A stretch of 64,000 bases of DNA from Candidatus Metaruminococcus caecorum (GTDB lineage: Bacteria; Bacillota; Clostridia; Oscillospirales; Ruminococcaceae). Location of the stretch: contig CAJFTY010000059.1 of NCBI GenBank assembly GCA_904420045.1, positions 1 to 64,000 of the forward strand. Reading direction: 5' to 3'. Shown here piece by piece: positions 10,331-21,234 of the stretch. The translations under genes and the position numbers were made by a program. Within the stretch, counting starts at the first letter, position 1. Each line of letters begins with the position of its first letter. The notes beneath the pieces are model-generated. The model was given only the letters and a program-made list of their open reading frames with translations. It did not search any database and was not told the origin of the DNA.

Positions 10331-10365
10331 GCGCTTTTTCGGCGGAGTCCGTCCGGAAAAAGCGG

Positions 10366-11028
10366 TCAGGTATCCAGCTTAAGGGCTTCGTTAATGCTGT
10401 GTAGGGCGGTGTTCTGGGACATGATTAAAATTTTGTCCCCGCTGTAAATGGGCGTGTTTCCGCGGGGAATGATTACCTCTCCGTTCCGGGTGATGGAAAC
10501 GATAATCATCTGCTCGGGAAGCTTTAACTCCGCCAGGATTTTGCCGTGGTAGCGGTAATGTTCCGGCACGTTGATCTCGCTGATGGAGCTCTGCCCCTGA
10601 TTGAGGCTGATAAGCTGTTTGATCCGGGAAGTGTCCACCTCCCGTTCCAGCAGGCGGGCGATGGCGTCGGTGCTGCTCACCGCGATGTCGATGCCAAGCT
10701 GACGCATGATCGAGGCGTTTTTGGGGTTGTTGACCTTAGCGACCGTCCGCTTGATGTGCAGGATGTTTTTGGCGATCTGGCAGGCCACCAGATTGTCCTG
10801 GTCTTTGCCCGTTACACAAATTAATGCGTCGCATCCGGAGATCCCGGCATTTTCCAACACATCCAGGGAGGTCCCATCGCCCGAGATCACCGGAATATCC
10901 AGGTCGTTGGCAATAAACCGGGCCAGGCGCTTATCAATTTCAATCAGCGTCGGATCGTGGCCGTGCTCCAACAGGGTTTTGACAAGGTAATAGCCGACTT
11001 TACCGCCGCCGACAATGACAACTTTCAT
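10366..11028 (-). CDS. TrkA-family potassium uptake regulator (RCK: TrkA_N + TrkA_C)
   Basis: MKVVIVGGGKVGYYLVKTLLEHGHDPTLIEID Rossmann motif. Confidence 0.88.
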   Translation of the reverse strand: MKVVIVGGGKVGYYLVKTLLEHGHDPTLIEIDKRLARFIANDLDIPVISGDGTSLDVLENAGISGCDALICVTGKDQDNLVACQIAKNILHIKRTVAKVNNPKNASIMRQLGIDIAVSSTDAIARLLEREVDTSRIKQLISLNQGQSSISEINVPEHYRYHGKILAELKLPEQMIIVSITRNGEVIIPRGNTPIYSGDKILIMSQNTALHSINEALKLDT

Positions 11029-11055
11029 GACTACATACTCCTTTAAAGACGGATT

Positions 11056-11670
11056 TTAGTCCACAATTTTGGAAAGCAGCAGCGTGTCTCCCGGCCGCAG
11101 GCGGATCGAAGCGGTGCCCGCCAGAGTCAGGGTGTGATCGGCGTGCTCCACGCCGAAGACAGACTGATCGGGTTCGCATTCCACTTCCTCCAGCGGCTCG
11201 TCGAACAGCGCTTTGGGAACTGGATACCGGGAAAAGTTGACGGTGTGCGCCCCAAAGTGGAGCTGTTGGTCCTTGTGCTGCTCAAACAACGCGGATTTGA
11301 CCGATGCCACCGTCAGCTTGGTGGGGCAGATGGTGTGCATGCCGAAGTGGGTAAAGACTTCCTCCATACGGGGGTCGTAGATCCGGCAGATGATGTTGGG
11401 GACGTGAAAAACCTGTCTTGCCACCTGAGAGACCATGATGTTGGTGGTGTCGTCATGGCTTACTGCCGCAATGGCGTCGCAGGTTTCGATGCCTGCCTTG
11501 CGCAGCACATCCTGATCAATGGGGACGCCGGCGGTGGTCAGGCAGTCCTCGGTCAAATCGTCAAAGCTGGAAGCGTCTTCATCCAGAAGGGAAACGTCAT
11601 GGCCGTCCCGGCACAGGGATTCCGCCAGCCGGATGCCGACCTTTCCGCAGCCGACAACGAGAATATTCAT
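11056..11670 (-). CDS. TrkA-family potassium uptake regulator, second copy
   Basis: MNILVVGCGKVGIRLAESLCRDGHDVSLLDED Rossmann motif. Confidence 0.85.
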   Translation of the reverse strand: MNILVVGCGKVGIRLAESLCRDGHDVSLLDEDASSFDDLTEDCLTTAGVPIDQDVLRKAGIETCDAIAAVSHDDTTNIMVSQVARQVFHVPNIICRIYDPRMEEVFTHFGMHTICPTKLTVASVKSALFEQHKDQQLHFGAHTVNFSRYPVPKALFDEPLEEVECEPDQSVFGVEHADHTLTLAGTASIRLRPGDTLLLSKIVD

Positions 11671-11936
11671 AATGATTGTTCCTTTCCGGGCTGGTTGTGT
11701 TTAGCCCAAGATCTTCTTTTCCAGGTTGTCCCGACAGCGTCGGGGAAAAGATGGGAGTGTCGAAGCGAAAGCCGGGCGTTTGACCCGGCAACAATTGCAT
11801 TATACAAAATCCCTTGTGTTTTTTCAAGGGAAAACCGCATGCAAATCGCCTGTCCGATTCGAAACTTTTCATAAACTTACACAAAAAACAGCGCCGCTTG
11901 GAATGGAAAAAGAAATCGGTTGTTACCGTTTCGCAA

Positions 11937-11965
11937 TTGACAAGCCGGTGCAGAAAGTCTATTAT
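11937..11965 (+). promoter_or_regulatory. Sigma-A-type promoter
   Basis: TTGACA-17 bp-TATTAT upstream of the lipoprotein/two-component operon. Confidence 0.65.
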
Positions 11966-12065
11966 GAAATTATGCTGGGCAAATTGAACCCTTTGCCGGT
12001 TAAATTCATAAAAATGCCATCATACAGCGCCCGGCTTGTGCTAAAATAAGAGAAGTTTTCCGCCT

Positions 12066-13457
12066 GTGGATGAAACGGAAATTCGCAGGCGCAATAAAGT
12101 AGGTGTGCGATTGAAACGAATAGGATGCCTTTTTCTGTCCTGTGCGCTGGTTCTGTCTTTCGGAGGATGTTCCCAGACGGACTTTGCCAATATCGACGGA
12201 GTGATGTCCCCTCCGAAGCTGACGGAGGAACAGAACATGATCTACGCTGCGCTGGAGGATTCGGTCGGGAAAAATATCCGGCTGAAGTACCCCAAGACCG
12301 GCGACTACAAATCGGCGTTTGTCATGCAGAACATTGACGACGAACCCGGCGAGGAAGCGATCGTGTTTTATGAATCCACCTCCAAAGGGCCGGATGCCAG
12401 CCTGAACGTCCATGTAAAGGTGCTGGACAAACAGGATGGGGAGTGGAAAGCCGCCGGCGAGGTGACCGGCGACGGAACGGAGGTGGATAAAATCTGTTTC
12501 GGGCAGTCCAAAGAATACGGGAAAACCTATATTGCCATTGGATACAGTCTGGTCAATCAGACCGAAAAGATTTTAAAAGTATACCTTTATGAAAACCGGA
12601 GCCTGAATCTTGTATATTCCCAGGGATATTCGGTTATGGAAGTAATGGATCTGGATATGGATTCCGACGACGAGCTGGTGGTCATCTCTTCAGGAGGGGC
12701 GAAAACCGATCCGACGGCAAGGCTTACAAACCCCGAGGCCAAACTCCTGGATTATACGGCGGGCGGGTTTCAGGTGTCCGGGACCGTCAAAATGGATGTG
12801 TCGGTATACGAATATGCCAATGTCCAAAAAGGCAAGGTTTATCCCCGTAAAACCGCTCTGTACTTAGATGGGCTCAAGGGAACAGACTTATACGGCACAG
12901 AAATTTTATATGTGGAAAACGGCGCGCTTTGCAACGCCGTCTACAACAGCAGGGAAAATATGACGCTGCAAACCATCCGCGTGGGACTTAAATCCATGGA
13001 TGTGAACAACGATGGAATCTTGGAAATTCCAGTGTCTTATCCTGCGCCGGGATATGAGGAAGCCGCGGAAGGCGATCAGCTTTTGCTGACCGACTGGAGC
13101 GACCTGATGGACGGCCAGTTGATGAAGATCATGACCGCCTATGTCAACGGGAGCGAAGGATACATCTTTAAATTCCCGGAGGAATGGGTGGACAAAGTGA
13201 GCGTAAAAAAAGACGGAACAAGCGGCGATGTAGTGTTTTTTCGGTATAATGGATCGCTTAAAAACGATCAAACGGTATTTTTAAAGCTGCGCTCCAGCAA
13301 ACGCAGCGATATCCAGCAGCAGGGCGTGCCGGAAGGCTTCCGTGAAGTCAAGGACTACGGTCAGATGACCTATTTGGCAAACATTCCAGAGGGGACCGGC
13401 GACGACCTGGCAGTGGACTTAAAAGAAGTGGAAGCAAACCTGATGCCGATGACGTAA
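12066..13457 (+). CDS. Predicted lipoprotein, unknown function (TTG start at 12111 is more likely)
   Basis: LKRIGCLFLSCALVLSFGGC lipobox; immediately upstream of a two-component system. Confidence 0.65.
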   Translation: MDETEIRRRNKVGVRLKRIGCLFLSCALVLSFGGCSQTDFANIDGVMSPPKLTEEQNMIYAALEDSVGKNIRLKYPKTGDYKSAFVMQNIDDEPGEEAIVFYESTSKGPDASLNVHVKVLDKQDGEWKAAGEVTGDGTEVDKICFGQSKEYGKTYIAIGYSLVNQTEKILKVYLYENRSLNLVYSQGYSVMEVMDLDMDSDDELVVISSGGAKTDPTARLTNPEAKLLDYTAGGFQVSGTVKMDVSVYEYANVQKGKVYPRKTALYLDGLKGTDLYGTEILYVENGALCNAVYNSRENMTLQTIRVGLKSMDVNNDGILEIPVSYPAPGYEEAAEGDQLLLTDWSDLMDGQLMKIMTAYVNGSEGYIFKFPEEWVDKVSVKKDGTSGDVVFFRYNGSLKNDQTVFLKLRSSKRSDIQQQGVPEGFREVKDYGQMTYLANIPEGTGDDLAVDLKEVEANLMPMT

Positions 13458-13517
13458 GGCGCCGGCTATTTTGAAGCATATTTGCCGGAGCTCCGGCTGG
13501 AATGGAGGAATGTGAAG

Positions 13518-14207
13518 ATGAAAAAAATTCTGGTGTGCGAGGATGAGGACGTCATCCGCGACTTTGTGGTAATCAACCTTCAGCGGTCGGGATATACGGT
13601 CGTCGATGTGAGCAGCGGCGAGGACGCGCTCCGGGTGTTCGAAGAGCAAAACGGCGACTTTGACATCGCGCTTTTGGACATTATGCTGCCGGGCATCGAC
13701 GGGTTCACCGTCTGCAAAAAGCTGCGCGCCCTAAGCCCGGAGCTGGGCATCATTATGCTGACCGCCAAAACCCAGGAGATGGACAAGGTGGGGGGCCTGA
13801 TGATGGGGGCGGACGATTATATGACCAAGCCCTTTTCCCCCTCTGAACTGGTGGCCCGCATCGATGCCATCTACCGCCGTGTGAATATGGCGGCGGAAAA
13901 GCAGACTAAAAACATCGAATCGGGGCCGTTTTTGCTCAACCTGAAAAGCCGGGCCCTGTTTAAAAACGGCCAGCCCATTGAGCTGACGCAGGTGGAATAC
14001 CAGATTATGGAGATGTTTTTAAAAAATCAAAATGTGGCGCTGGATCGCGCCAGCATCCTGACAGGGATCTGGGGAGAGAACTACTACGGGGACATTAAAA
14101 TTGTGGATGTGAACATCCGGCGCCTTCGCATGAAGGTGGAGGATGAGCCCAGCAACCCGAAATACATATTGACAGTGTGGGGATACGGATATAAATGGAA
14201 CGCATAA
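13518..14207 (+). CDS. Response regulator, OmpR/PhoB family
   Basis: Receiver (LLDIMLPGIDGF) plus winged-helix C-terminus. Confidence 0.92.
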   Translation: MKKILVCEDEDVIRDFVVINLQRSGYTVVDVSSGEDALRVFEEQNGDFDIALLDIMLPGIDGFTVCKKLRALSPELGIIMLTAKTQEMDKVGGLMMGADDYMTKPFSPSELVARIDAIYRRVNMAAEKQTKNIESGPFLLNLKSRALFKNGQPIELTQVEYQIMEMFLKNQNVALDRASILTGIWGENYYGDIKIVDVNIRRLRMKVEDEPSNPKYILTVWGYGYKWNA

Positions 14208-15745
14208 AGCTGTCGGCGCTGGCGAAACGGCCGTTTAATATGAAGCACAGCATCGCCCGCCGGTGGGCGGTCAACACCCTGGGGCTCATCCTGATCGTGC
14301 TGATCGCGGCGGAGATCGCGTTTTCCTTTGCGGTGAAAAATTTTTATTACAGCGCCATCAAGCAGACGCTGGTCTCCAAGGCCAGCACCACCAGCGACCT
14401 GCTGGTGAAGTACTCCGGCAGCGACACCACCAACTTCACCCAGGAAGTGAGAAGCGTGGTGGAAAATTTTGAACAGAAGGATCAGATGGAGCTGATGGCC
14501 ATCGACCATCAGGGAAAGATCACCTTGACTTCCAGCGGGTTTTCTTACTGGTTTAAAACCGACCTGCCGGATTATCAGGCGGCGCTGGACTCCGCCAGCG
14601 GCACGGGAATGTTCATTGGAAAGCTGGACAGCGGGGAAAAGGTCATGGCGGTCACGGTGCTGCTCCCAGTGGACAATGCGGAGTATTCCGCGCTGCGGTT
14701 TGTGGTTTCGCTGCAGCAGGTGGACAGCATGATCTTCAAGTCGTTTTTGGTGTTTTCGCTCATCTGCCTGGTGATTATCTTATTTGTGGTGATCTCGGGA
14801 ATTTATTTCTTAAAATCCATTGTCCTGCCGGTGCAGCAGCTTTCCGCGGCGGCGAAAAAGATCGCACAGGGGGATTATGACACCCGGATTATCAAAGAGA
14901 GCAACGACGAACTGGGCCAGTTGTGCGACACCATCAACCAAATGGCCGGAGAGCTTTCGGCCAGCGAAAAAATGAAAAACGAATTTATTTCCTCCGTGTC
15001 TCACGAGCTTCGCACGCCGCTGACCGCCATCAAGGGTTGGGGCGAAACGCTGGCGACCTCCAGCGCGCAGGACACCCAGACCATCCAAAAGGGCATGCGG
15101 GTGATTCTGCATGAAACCGAACGCCTGTCCCAGATGGTGGAGGAGCTTCTGGATTTCTCCCGGATGCAGAGCGGGCGGTTCACCCTGTTTAAAGACCGGA
15201 TGGACGTGTTGGCGGAGCTGGGGGAAGCGGTGCTCATCTACACCGAGCGGGCCCGGCGGGAAAACATCGAGCTGAGGTACGACGAGCCCATTATGCTCCC
15301 GCCGGTGTATGGCGACCGCAACCGCATTAAGCAGGTGTTTATCAACATCATCGACAACGCGGTCAAATACACCGATCCCGGAGGGGTGGTTTCGGTGGGG
15401 GCCGCCGAAGACGGGGAAGGAATGATCCGCATCGCCGTCAGCGACACGGGATGCGGCATCAGCCCGGAAGATCTGCCTCACGTAAAAGAAAAATTCTATA
15501 AGGCCAATCTGACCCGCCGTGGCTCGGGGATCGGCCTGGCGGTTGCCGCCGAGATTATCGCCATGCACGACGGCGATCTGACGGTGGACAGCGTGGAGGG
15601 AAAAGGGACGACGGTGATCATCCGGCTGCCGGTTCTTCATAAACAGGATGAAGCAGACGATCAAGCAGGATTTGAAAGGAGCGGCGCAAGTGAGCCAGAA
15701 GGAAAAACAGCAGTACAAGGTTCCGGACCGGAACAACAGCTATAG
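14195..15745 (+). CDS. Sensor histidine kinase (HAMP, HisKA, HATPase)
   Basis: SSVSHELRTPLTAIKGWGETL; NIIDNAVKY; GSGIGLAVA. Confidence 0.92.
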   Translation: MERIKLSALAKRPFNMKHSIARRWAVNTLGLILIVLIAAEIAFSFAVKNFYYSAIKQTLVSKASTTSDLLVKYSGSDTTNFTQEVRSVVENFEQKDQMELMAIDHQGKITLTSSGFSYWFKTDLPDYQAALDSASGTGMFIGKLDSGEKVMAVTVLLPVDNAEYSALRFVVSLQQVDSMIFKSFLVFSLICLVIILFVVISGIYFLKSIVLPVQQLSAAAKKIAQGDYDTRIIKESNDELGQLCDTINQMAGELSASEKMKNEFISSVSHELRTPLTAIKGWGETLATSSAQDTQTIQKGMRVILHETERLSQMVEELLDFSRMQSGRFTLFKDRMDVLAELGEAVLIYTERARRENIELRYDEPIMLPPVYGDRNRIKQVFINIIDNAVKYTDPGGVVSVGAAEDGEGMIRIAVSDTGCGISPEDLPHVKEKFYKANLTRRGSGIGLAVAAEIIAMHDGDLTVDSVEGKGTTVIIRLPVLHKQDEADDQAGFERSGASEPEGKTAVQGSGPEQQL

Positions 15746-16688
15746 AACCAGCATCGGCGGCCAGGCCCTGATTGAGGGCGTGATGATGCGTGGCGTGGAC
15801 AAGGCGTCCATGGCCGTGCGGCTCTCGAGCGGAGAAATCGATGTGGAAACCTGGAGCGTGCAGAGCACCAAGGACCGCAAGTGGTATCAGAAAGTGCCGA
15901 TTGTGCGGGGGGTGTTTAACTTTGTCAGCTCCATGGTGCTGGGGTACAAGTGCCTGATGAAATCCGCGGAAAAAATGGAGCTGGACGACGGGGAGGAAGA
16001 AGAGAAGCCCGGCAAATTCGAGCAGAAGATTCTGGACCTGTTCGGCGACAACCTGATGAAGGTAGTCACGGTGGTGGGCATGGTCATCGGAGTGGCCGTG
16101 GCGGTGCTGTTGTTTATGTATCTGCCCGCCCTGATCGCCAAGGGCGTCAATACTCTGACGGTCAATTTTCTTTCCACTGAGCTGGGGTGGTTCCGCACCC
16201 TGATCGAGGGGATCATCAAAATCGCGCTGTTTGTGGGATACCTCGCCATTGTGGCCTGTATGAAGGATGTCCGCAGGACGTTTGAGTATCACGGTGCGGA
16301 GCACAAATCCATCGCCTGTTACGAGGGCGGGGAGGAACTCACCGTGGAAAACGTCCGGCAGTACAGCCGGTTTCATCCCCGGTGTGGGACGAGCTTTTTA
16401 ATCATCGTTTTAATCATTAGCATCATCGTGTTTTCCGTGGTGACCTGGGACAACCTGTTTATCCGGCTGGCGCTGAAGATTGTGCTGCTCCCTGTGGTGG
16501 TGGGGATCGCCTATGAACTGATTAAAATCGCCGGGCGGCACGACAATGTGTTTACCCGGATCTTGTCCGCGCCCGGTCTGGCCCTGCAGCGGCTGACCAC
16601 CCGGGAGCCCGACGACGAGGAGATCGAAACGGGGATCGCCGCCTTAAAAGCGGTGCTGCCGGACAACAAGGGGGACGACCAGTGGTAA
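15690..16688 (+). CDS. DUF1385 family membrane protein
   Basis: GGQALIEGVMMRG...EYHGAEHKSIACYE signature; GTG start with GAAAGGAGC RBS. Confidence 0.85.
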   Translation: MSQKEKQQYKVPDRNNSYRTSIGGQALIEGVMMRGVDKASMAVRLSSGEIDVETWSVQSTKDRKWYQKVPIVRGVFNFVSSMVLGYKCLMKSAEKMELDDGEEEEKPGKFEQKILDLFGDNLMKVVTVVGMVIGVAVAVLLFMYLPALIAKGVNTLTVNFLSTELGWFRTLIEGIIKIALFVGYLAIVACMKDVRRTFEYHGAEHKSIACYEGGEELTVENVRQYSRFHPRCGTSFLIIVLIISIIVFSVVTWDNLFIRLALKIVLLPVVVGIAYELIKIAGRHDNVFTRILSAPGLALQRLTTREPDDEEIETGIAALKAVLPDNKGDDQW

Positions 16689-17533
16689 TCACCGTCCGGG
16701 AGTTAAAACGCGCGGTGCAGGCGCTTCTGGAACAGGCCAGAATTGAAAACGCGGCGTGGGAGGCGGGCGTTCTTACGGCTTTCTGCCTGTCCCAGGAGGT
16801 AAACCGCCTGCCCTTGCTGTACGACCGACCGGCGGAGGAATCAGCCGTCCGCCGCGCCTTGGAAATGGCCCGGCGCCGGGCGGAGCATTATCCCCTTCAG
16901 TACCTGTTGGGAGAATGGGACTTTTACGGCCGCCGCTTTGCGGTGGGCGAAGGGGTTCTGATCCCCAGACAGGACACCGAACTTTTGTGCGAGGTTTCGC
17001 TGGAGCTTTTGAAGGACAAGCCGGGAGCAAAGGTGCTGGATCTCTGCTCCGGCAGCGGGTGTGTAGCGGTCACTTTAAAAAAGGAGCGGCCGGATTTGCG
17101 GGTGGCGGCGCTGGAAAAATCCCAAAAGGCCCTTTGTTATCTCAGGCAAAACGCGGAACAAAACGGCGCGGAACTGGAGATTTTGGAGGCGGACGCCCTC
17201 GTCCCGCCGGGGGAGCTCACAGGCATTGACCTGATCGCCTGCAATCCGCCCTATTTAACCCGGACGGATATGGATGCCCTGCAAAAAGAGGTTTCGTTTG
17301 AACCCTCCATGGCCCTGTACGGGGAAGAGGACGGCCTGTTTTTTTACCGGGAACTCACCCGGATCTACCGCCCCAGGCTAAACGACGGCGGCGCGCTGTG
17401 CTATGAAATCGGCATGGGCCAGCAGGACGCGGTGGCGGAATGGATGCTCGAGCAGGGGTTTACAGACATTTGCTTTCACAGGGACTTGTGTGGTATAATA
17501 AGAACAATATGCGGTACGGCCGGCGGGCGCTGA
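16682..17533 (+). CDS. prmC: Peptide chain release factor N5-glutamine methyltransferase
   Basis: [12 protein letters not shown] and IACNPPYL motifs; N-terminal PrmC domain. Confidence 0.9.
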   Translation: MVITVRELKRAVQALLEQARIENAAWEAGVLTAFCLSQEVNRLPLLYDRPAEESAVRRALEMARRRAEHYPLQYLLGEWDFYGRRFAVGEGVLIPRQDTELLCEVSLELLKDKPGAKVLDLCSGSGCVAVTLKKERPDLRVAALEKSQKALCYLRQNAEQNGAELEILEADALVPPGELTGIDLIACNPPYLTRTDMDALQKEVSFEPSMALYGEEDGLFFYRELTRIYRPRLNDGGALCYEIGMGQQDAVAEWMLEQGFTDICFHRDLCGIIRTICGTAGGR

Positions 17534-17579
17534 CCCAGTCAGCAGAACGCGCCGCCGGGGAACAGAACGGAGAATGAAA

Positions 17580-18773
17580 ATGGCAACTGTAAAAACAACC
17601 AAGCAGCCCGTGACCCGGGTAGCCAATGAGGATAAACAAAAAGCGCTGGACACCGTGCTGGCGCAGATTGAAAAGCAGTTCGGAGCGGGCGCTGTGATGA
17701 AGCTGGGGCAGGCCACCACCATGAAGGTGGATGCGATCTCCACCGGCTCTATTGGCTTAGACCTGGCGCTGGGGATCGGCGGCGTTCCCCGGGGGCGGAT
17801 TGTGGAGGTCTACGGCCCGGAATCTTCCGGTAAGACCACCGTGGCCCTTCAGATGATCGCCGAGGCCCAAAAGGCCGGAGGCGAGGCCGCCTTTATCGAC
17901 GTGGAGCACGCGTTGGACCCCATCTATGCCAAGGCGCTGGGGGTGGACGTGGACTCCCTGCTGGTGTCCCAGCCGGACACCGGCGAGCAGGCGCTGGAAA
18001 TCACCGAGGCGCTGGTGCGCTCCGGCGCCATCGACATCATCGTGCTGGACTCGGTGGCGGCCATGGTCACCAAGGCGGAAATCGAGGGCGAAATGGGCGA
18101 CACCCATGTGGGTTTGCAGGCAAGGCTGATGTCCCAGGCGCTGCGAAAGCTCACCAGCGTGATCTCCAAATCCAACTGCGTGGCAGTGTTTATCAACCAG
18201 GTGCGTGAAAAGATCGGCGTGGTGTACGGCAACCCCGAAGTCACCCCCGGCGGCCGGGCGCTCAAGTTCTATTCCTCTGTGCGGATCGAGGTCCGCAAGG
18301 GGGAGGCGCTCAAAAACGGCAGTGAAATTATCGGCAACCGAACCAAATGCAAGATCGTGAAAAACAAGGTGGCGCCTCCCTTTAAAGAGTGCGAATTTGA
18401 CATCATGTACGGCGAGGGAACTTCGGTGGAAGGCGAGGTGCTGGACTTCGCGGTGAGCTTGGACATCATCAACAAATCGGGCGCCTGGTTCAGCTACAAC
18501 GGCGAGCGTCTGGGCCAGGGTCGGGACGCGGTGAAGGAATACCTGCGCCAGCATCCGGAGTTCTGCGAGGATTTGAGAAAACAGATCATGGACAATGCCG
18601 AAAACCTGACGCTCACCTCCAAAAAGGCCCAGCGCATGGCCGCTAAAGCCGCCGCTGCGGCTCCTGCGGCGGCTGCGCCTCCGGCAGCTCCCGCGAAACC
18701 GGCTCCCAAGCCCGCTGCGGTGAAAAAGGAAGCCATGGTGGACGTGGAGCCGGACGAAAAGGACTTCCAGTAA
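17580..18773 (+). CDS. recA: Recombinase RecA
   Basis: GPESSGKTT Walker A and overall RecA core; followed by recX. Confidence 0.97.
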   Translation: MATVKTTKQPVTRVANEDKQKALDTVLAQIEKQFGAGAVMKLGQATTMKVDAISTGSIGLDLALGIGGVPRGRIVEVYGPESSGKTTVALQMIAEAQKAGGEAAFIDVEHALDPIYAKALGVDVDSLLVSQPDTGEQALEITEALVRSGAIDIIVLDSVAAMVTKAEIEGEMGDTHVGLQARLMSQALRKLTSVISKSNCVAVFINQVREKIGVVYGNPEVTPGGRALKFYSSVRIEVRKGEALKNGSEIIGNRTKCKIVKNKVAPPFKECEFDIMYGEGTSVEGEVLDFAVSLDIINKSGAWFSYNGERLGQGRDAVKEYLRQHPEFCEDLRKQIMDNAENLTLTSKKAQRMAAKAAAAAPAAAAPPAAPAKPAPKPAAVKKEAMVDVEPDEKDFQ

Positions 18774-18779
18774 TCCGGC

Positions 18780-19427
18780 ATGAAGATCACGGGAATTGAG
18801 AAAAAACAGGGTACCCGGTACACGGTGTATGTGGACGGGGAGTACTGGTACATCCTGGATGTTGAGATCATCGCTTCGGTGAACCTTACCGAGGGGATGG
18901 AGGTCTCGGAGGCATTTTTGGAAGAACTCCTGCGCCGGGCGCAGGTTCGCAAGGCCAGAGAGCGGGCGCTGTACCTGTTGTCTTACCGGGATCACTCCCG
19001 CAAGGAGCTTGTGGACAAGCTGCTGCAATCCGTCGACGAGGACATTGCCCTTCAGACTGCGGACAAGATGGAGGAGTTCGGGTATTTAAACGACGAGCGG
19101 TACGCTCGCAAGCTCGCCCGGGACTGCATGCAGCGCAAAAAGCTGGGGGATCGCAGAACCCGGTTTGAGCTCCAGAAAAAGGGCGTCTCCCGGGCGGTCA
19201 TCGACCAGGTGCTAATGGAGCTTGAGGACGAAATCGACCCCCGGGAACAGTTGCGGGAGCTTGTGGAGCGCAAATACGCCCGGTATCTCACCGACCGCAA
19301 GGGAATGCAGAAGGTCACAAACGCCCTGGCAAGGCTGGGGCACAGCTATGGGGATATCCGAGCGGTTTTGCAGGAATACCTGGATGAAAACGGCGGCTTT
19401 TTGGAGGAAGAGGACCTCTGGGGCTGA
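18780..19427 (+). CDS. recX: Regulatory protein RecX
   Basis: RALYLLSYRDHSRKELVDKL repeats, downstream of recA. Confidence 0.88.
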   Translation: MKITGIEKKQGTRYTVYVDGEYWYILDVEIIASVNLTEGMEVSEAFLEELLRRAQVRKARERALYLLSYRDHSRKELVDKLLQSVDEDIALQTADKMEEFGYLNDERYARKLARDCMQRKKLGDRRTRFELQKKGVSRAVIDQVLMELEDEIDPREQLRELVERKYARYLTDRKGMQKVTNALARLGHSYGDIRAVLQEYLDENGGFLEEEDLWG

Positions 19428-19447
19428 ACAGGCAAGGAGATAGGAAG

Positions 19448-19831
19448 ATGAAAAATAAAATCGCCAGGGCGTTTGTTAGTGCGGGAACGCTGTTGTTTGT
19501 ACTGGGCCTGATCGGAAGCGTTATCTGCGGGGTATTTGTCCCCGCGTACGAGAATTCCAAGATGTTCAATTGGGGCATTACGCTCCAGGTGGGGCTGTTG
19601 AGCTGCGTTCAATTTGCGGTGTTTGTGGGCTTTGCTCAGGTGATCGAGCTCTCCGACCGCCGCAGACGGCTGGGCCAGCAGTCTTTGGAGGCTCTGTCTA
19701 AAATTCAAAAGAGCATGGACCGGGTGGAAGAAGCCGTGGCGGGGCCGAAGCCCTACGACGACCGTGCGGACAAGTACGAGTTTCACTCGCTGGATGATCT
19801 GAACAAAGAACAAAATACTCCCGGCGCGTAA
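19448..19831 (+). CDS. Hypothetical membrane protein
   Basis: Two predicted TM helices; in a same-strand run between recX and rimO. Confidence 0.6.
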   Translation: MKNKIARAFVSAGTLLFVLGLIGSVICGVFVPAYENSKMFNWGITLQVGLLSCVQFAVFVGFAQVIELSDRRRRLGQQSLEALSKIQKSMDRVEEAVAGPKPYDDRADKYEFHSLDDLNKEQNTPGA

Positions 19832-19858
19832 AGCCGGACGGGATGGAGTGAACAGAGT

Positions 19859-21199
19859 TTGGCAATCAAAGTGGGAATGGTGTCCCTGGGGTGTCCCAAA
19901 AACCAGGTGGACGCGGAAATACTGATGGGCCTGCTGCGGCAGGACGGGTTTGAGCTCACACCCGACGCGGGCCTGGCGGACGTGGTGGTGGTCAACACCT
20001 GTGGATTTATTGAAAGCGCCAAGCAGGAGTCCATTGAGAACATCCTGGAGTTCTGCCAGCTGAAAAAAGAGGGCCGGATCAAATGCGTGGTGGCCACCGG
20101 CTGCCTGGCGGAGCGCTACCGGGAAGAGCTTGTTAAAGAAATCCCGGAGCTGGACGTGGTGCTGGGGATCGGTTCCAACGAGCAGATCGCCGCGGCGGTG
20201 CGTACCGCCCTGGACGGCAAAAAAAGCGTGCTGTTCGACGCAAAAAAAGAGGATCTGCCCTTAAACGGAGGCCGGGTGCTGTCCACCCTGCCGTTTTATG
20301 CGTATTTAAAAATTGCCGAGGGCTGCGACAACCGGTGCAGCTACTGCGCCATCCCCATGATTCGGGGACGGTTCCGCAGCAGGGAGATGGCGGATATTTT
20401 AGAGGAAGCCCGGTGGCTTTCTGAAAACGGCGTCACCGAGGTGGTTGTGGTGGCTCAGGACACCACCCGCTACGGGGAGGATCTCCCCGGCGGGGAAACC
20501 CTGGCCGCTTTGCTCACAGAACTGTGCAAAATCGACGGCTTCCGCTGGATCCGGGTGCTATACTGTTATCCGGAGCGGATCACCGATGAGCTGTTGGAGG
20601 TGTTCGCCCGGGAGGAAAAGCTGGTCAAATATCTGGATATCCCTTTGCAGCATGCAAACGGCCGGGTGCTGAGGGCGATGAACCGCCACGGCGACCGTCA
20701 GGAGCTGACCGCGCTGATGAAAAAAATCCGGGACAAGGTGCCCGGCATTGTGCTGCGCACCACCCTGATTGCCGGGTTCCCCGGGGAGACTCCCGAGGAG
20801 TTTGAAGAGCTCTGCGAATTTGTAAACGACATCCGGTTTGAACGGCTGGGCTGCTTTGCCTATTCCCAGGAGGAGGGAACCCCCGCCGGCCAGATGAAGG
20901 ATCAGATCGAGGAAGAGGAAAAAATCCGCCGGGCGGAGCTCATCATGGAACAGCAAATGTTCATCATGAACGATTACAACGAGGCGCAGGTGGGAAATGT
21001 CCTTACCGCAGTGGTGGAGGGTTACGACCGCTATGCACAGGCGTTTTTCGGCCGGACGGCCATGGACGCTCCGGACATCGACGGCAAGATCTTTTTCACC
21101 TCTCCCAAGCCCCTGTCTATCGGCCAGTATGTAGGCGTGCGGGTGGACGAGGTGCTGGACTACGACCTGATGGGCGAAGCGGTGGAGTTTGACCGCTAG
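19859..21199 (+). CDS. rimO: Ribosomal protein S12 methylthiotransferase RimO
   Basis: GMVSLGCPKNQVDAE; radical SAM CDNRCSYCAIP; TRAM domain. Confidence 0.94.
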   Translation: MAIKVGMVSLGCPKNQVDAEILMGLLRQDGFELTPDAGLADVVVVNTCGFIESAKQESIENILEFCQLKKEGRIKCVVATGCLAERYREELVKEIPELDVVLGIGSNEQIAAAVRTALDGKKSVLFDAKKEDLPLNGGRVLSTLPFYAYLKIAEGCDNRCSYCAIPMIRGRFRSREMADILEEARWLSENGVTEVVVVAQDTTRYGEDLPGGETLAALLTELCKIDGFRWIRVLYCYPERITDELLEVFAREEKLVKYLDIPLQHANGRVLRAMNRHGDRQELTALMKKIRDKVPGIVLRTTLIAGFPGETPEEFEELCEFVNDIRFERLGCFAYSQEEGTPAGQMKDQIEEEEKIRRAELIMEQQMFIMNDYNEAQVGNVLTAVVEGYDRYAQAFFGRTAMDAPDIDGKIFFTSPKPLSIGQYVGVRVDEVLDYDLMGEAVEFDR

Positions 21200-21234
21200 G
21201 CGCCACTATAATACAAGAAAGGCCTGACACAAGG

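Noticed and set aside
17757-19028. 423-aa ORF on - strand
   Set aside because: Antisense to recA/recX with His/Arg/Gly-rich low-quality composition; shadow ORF.
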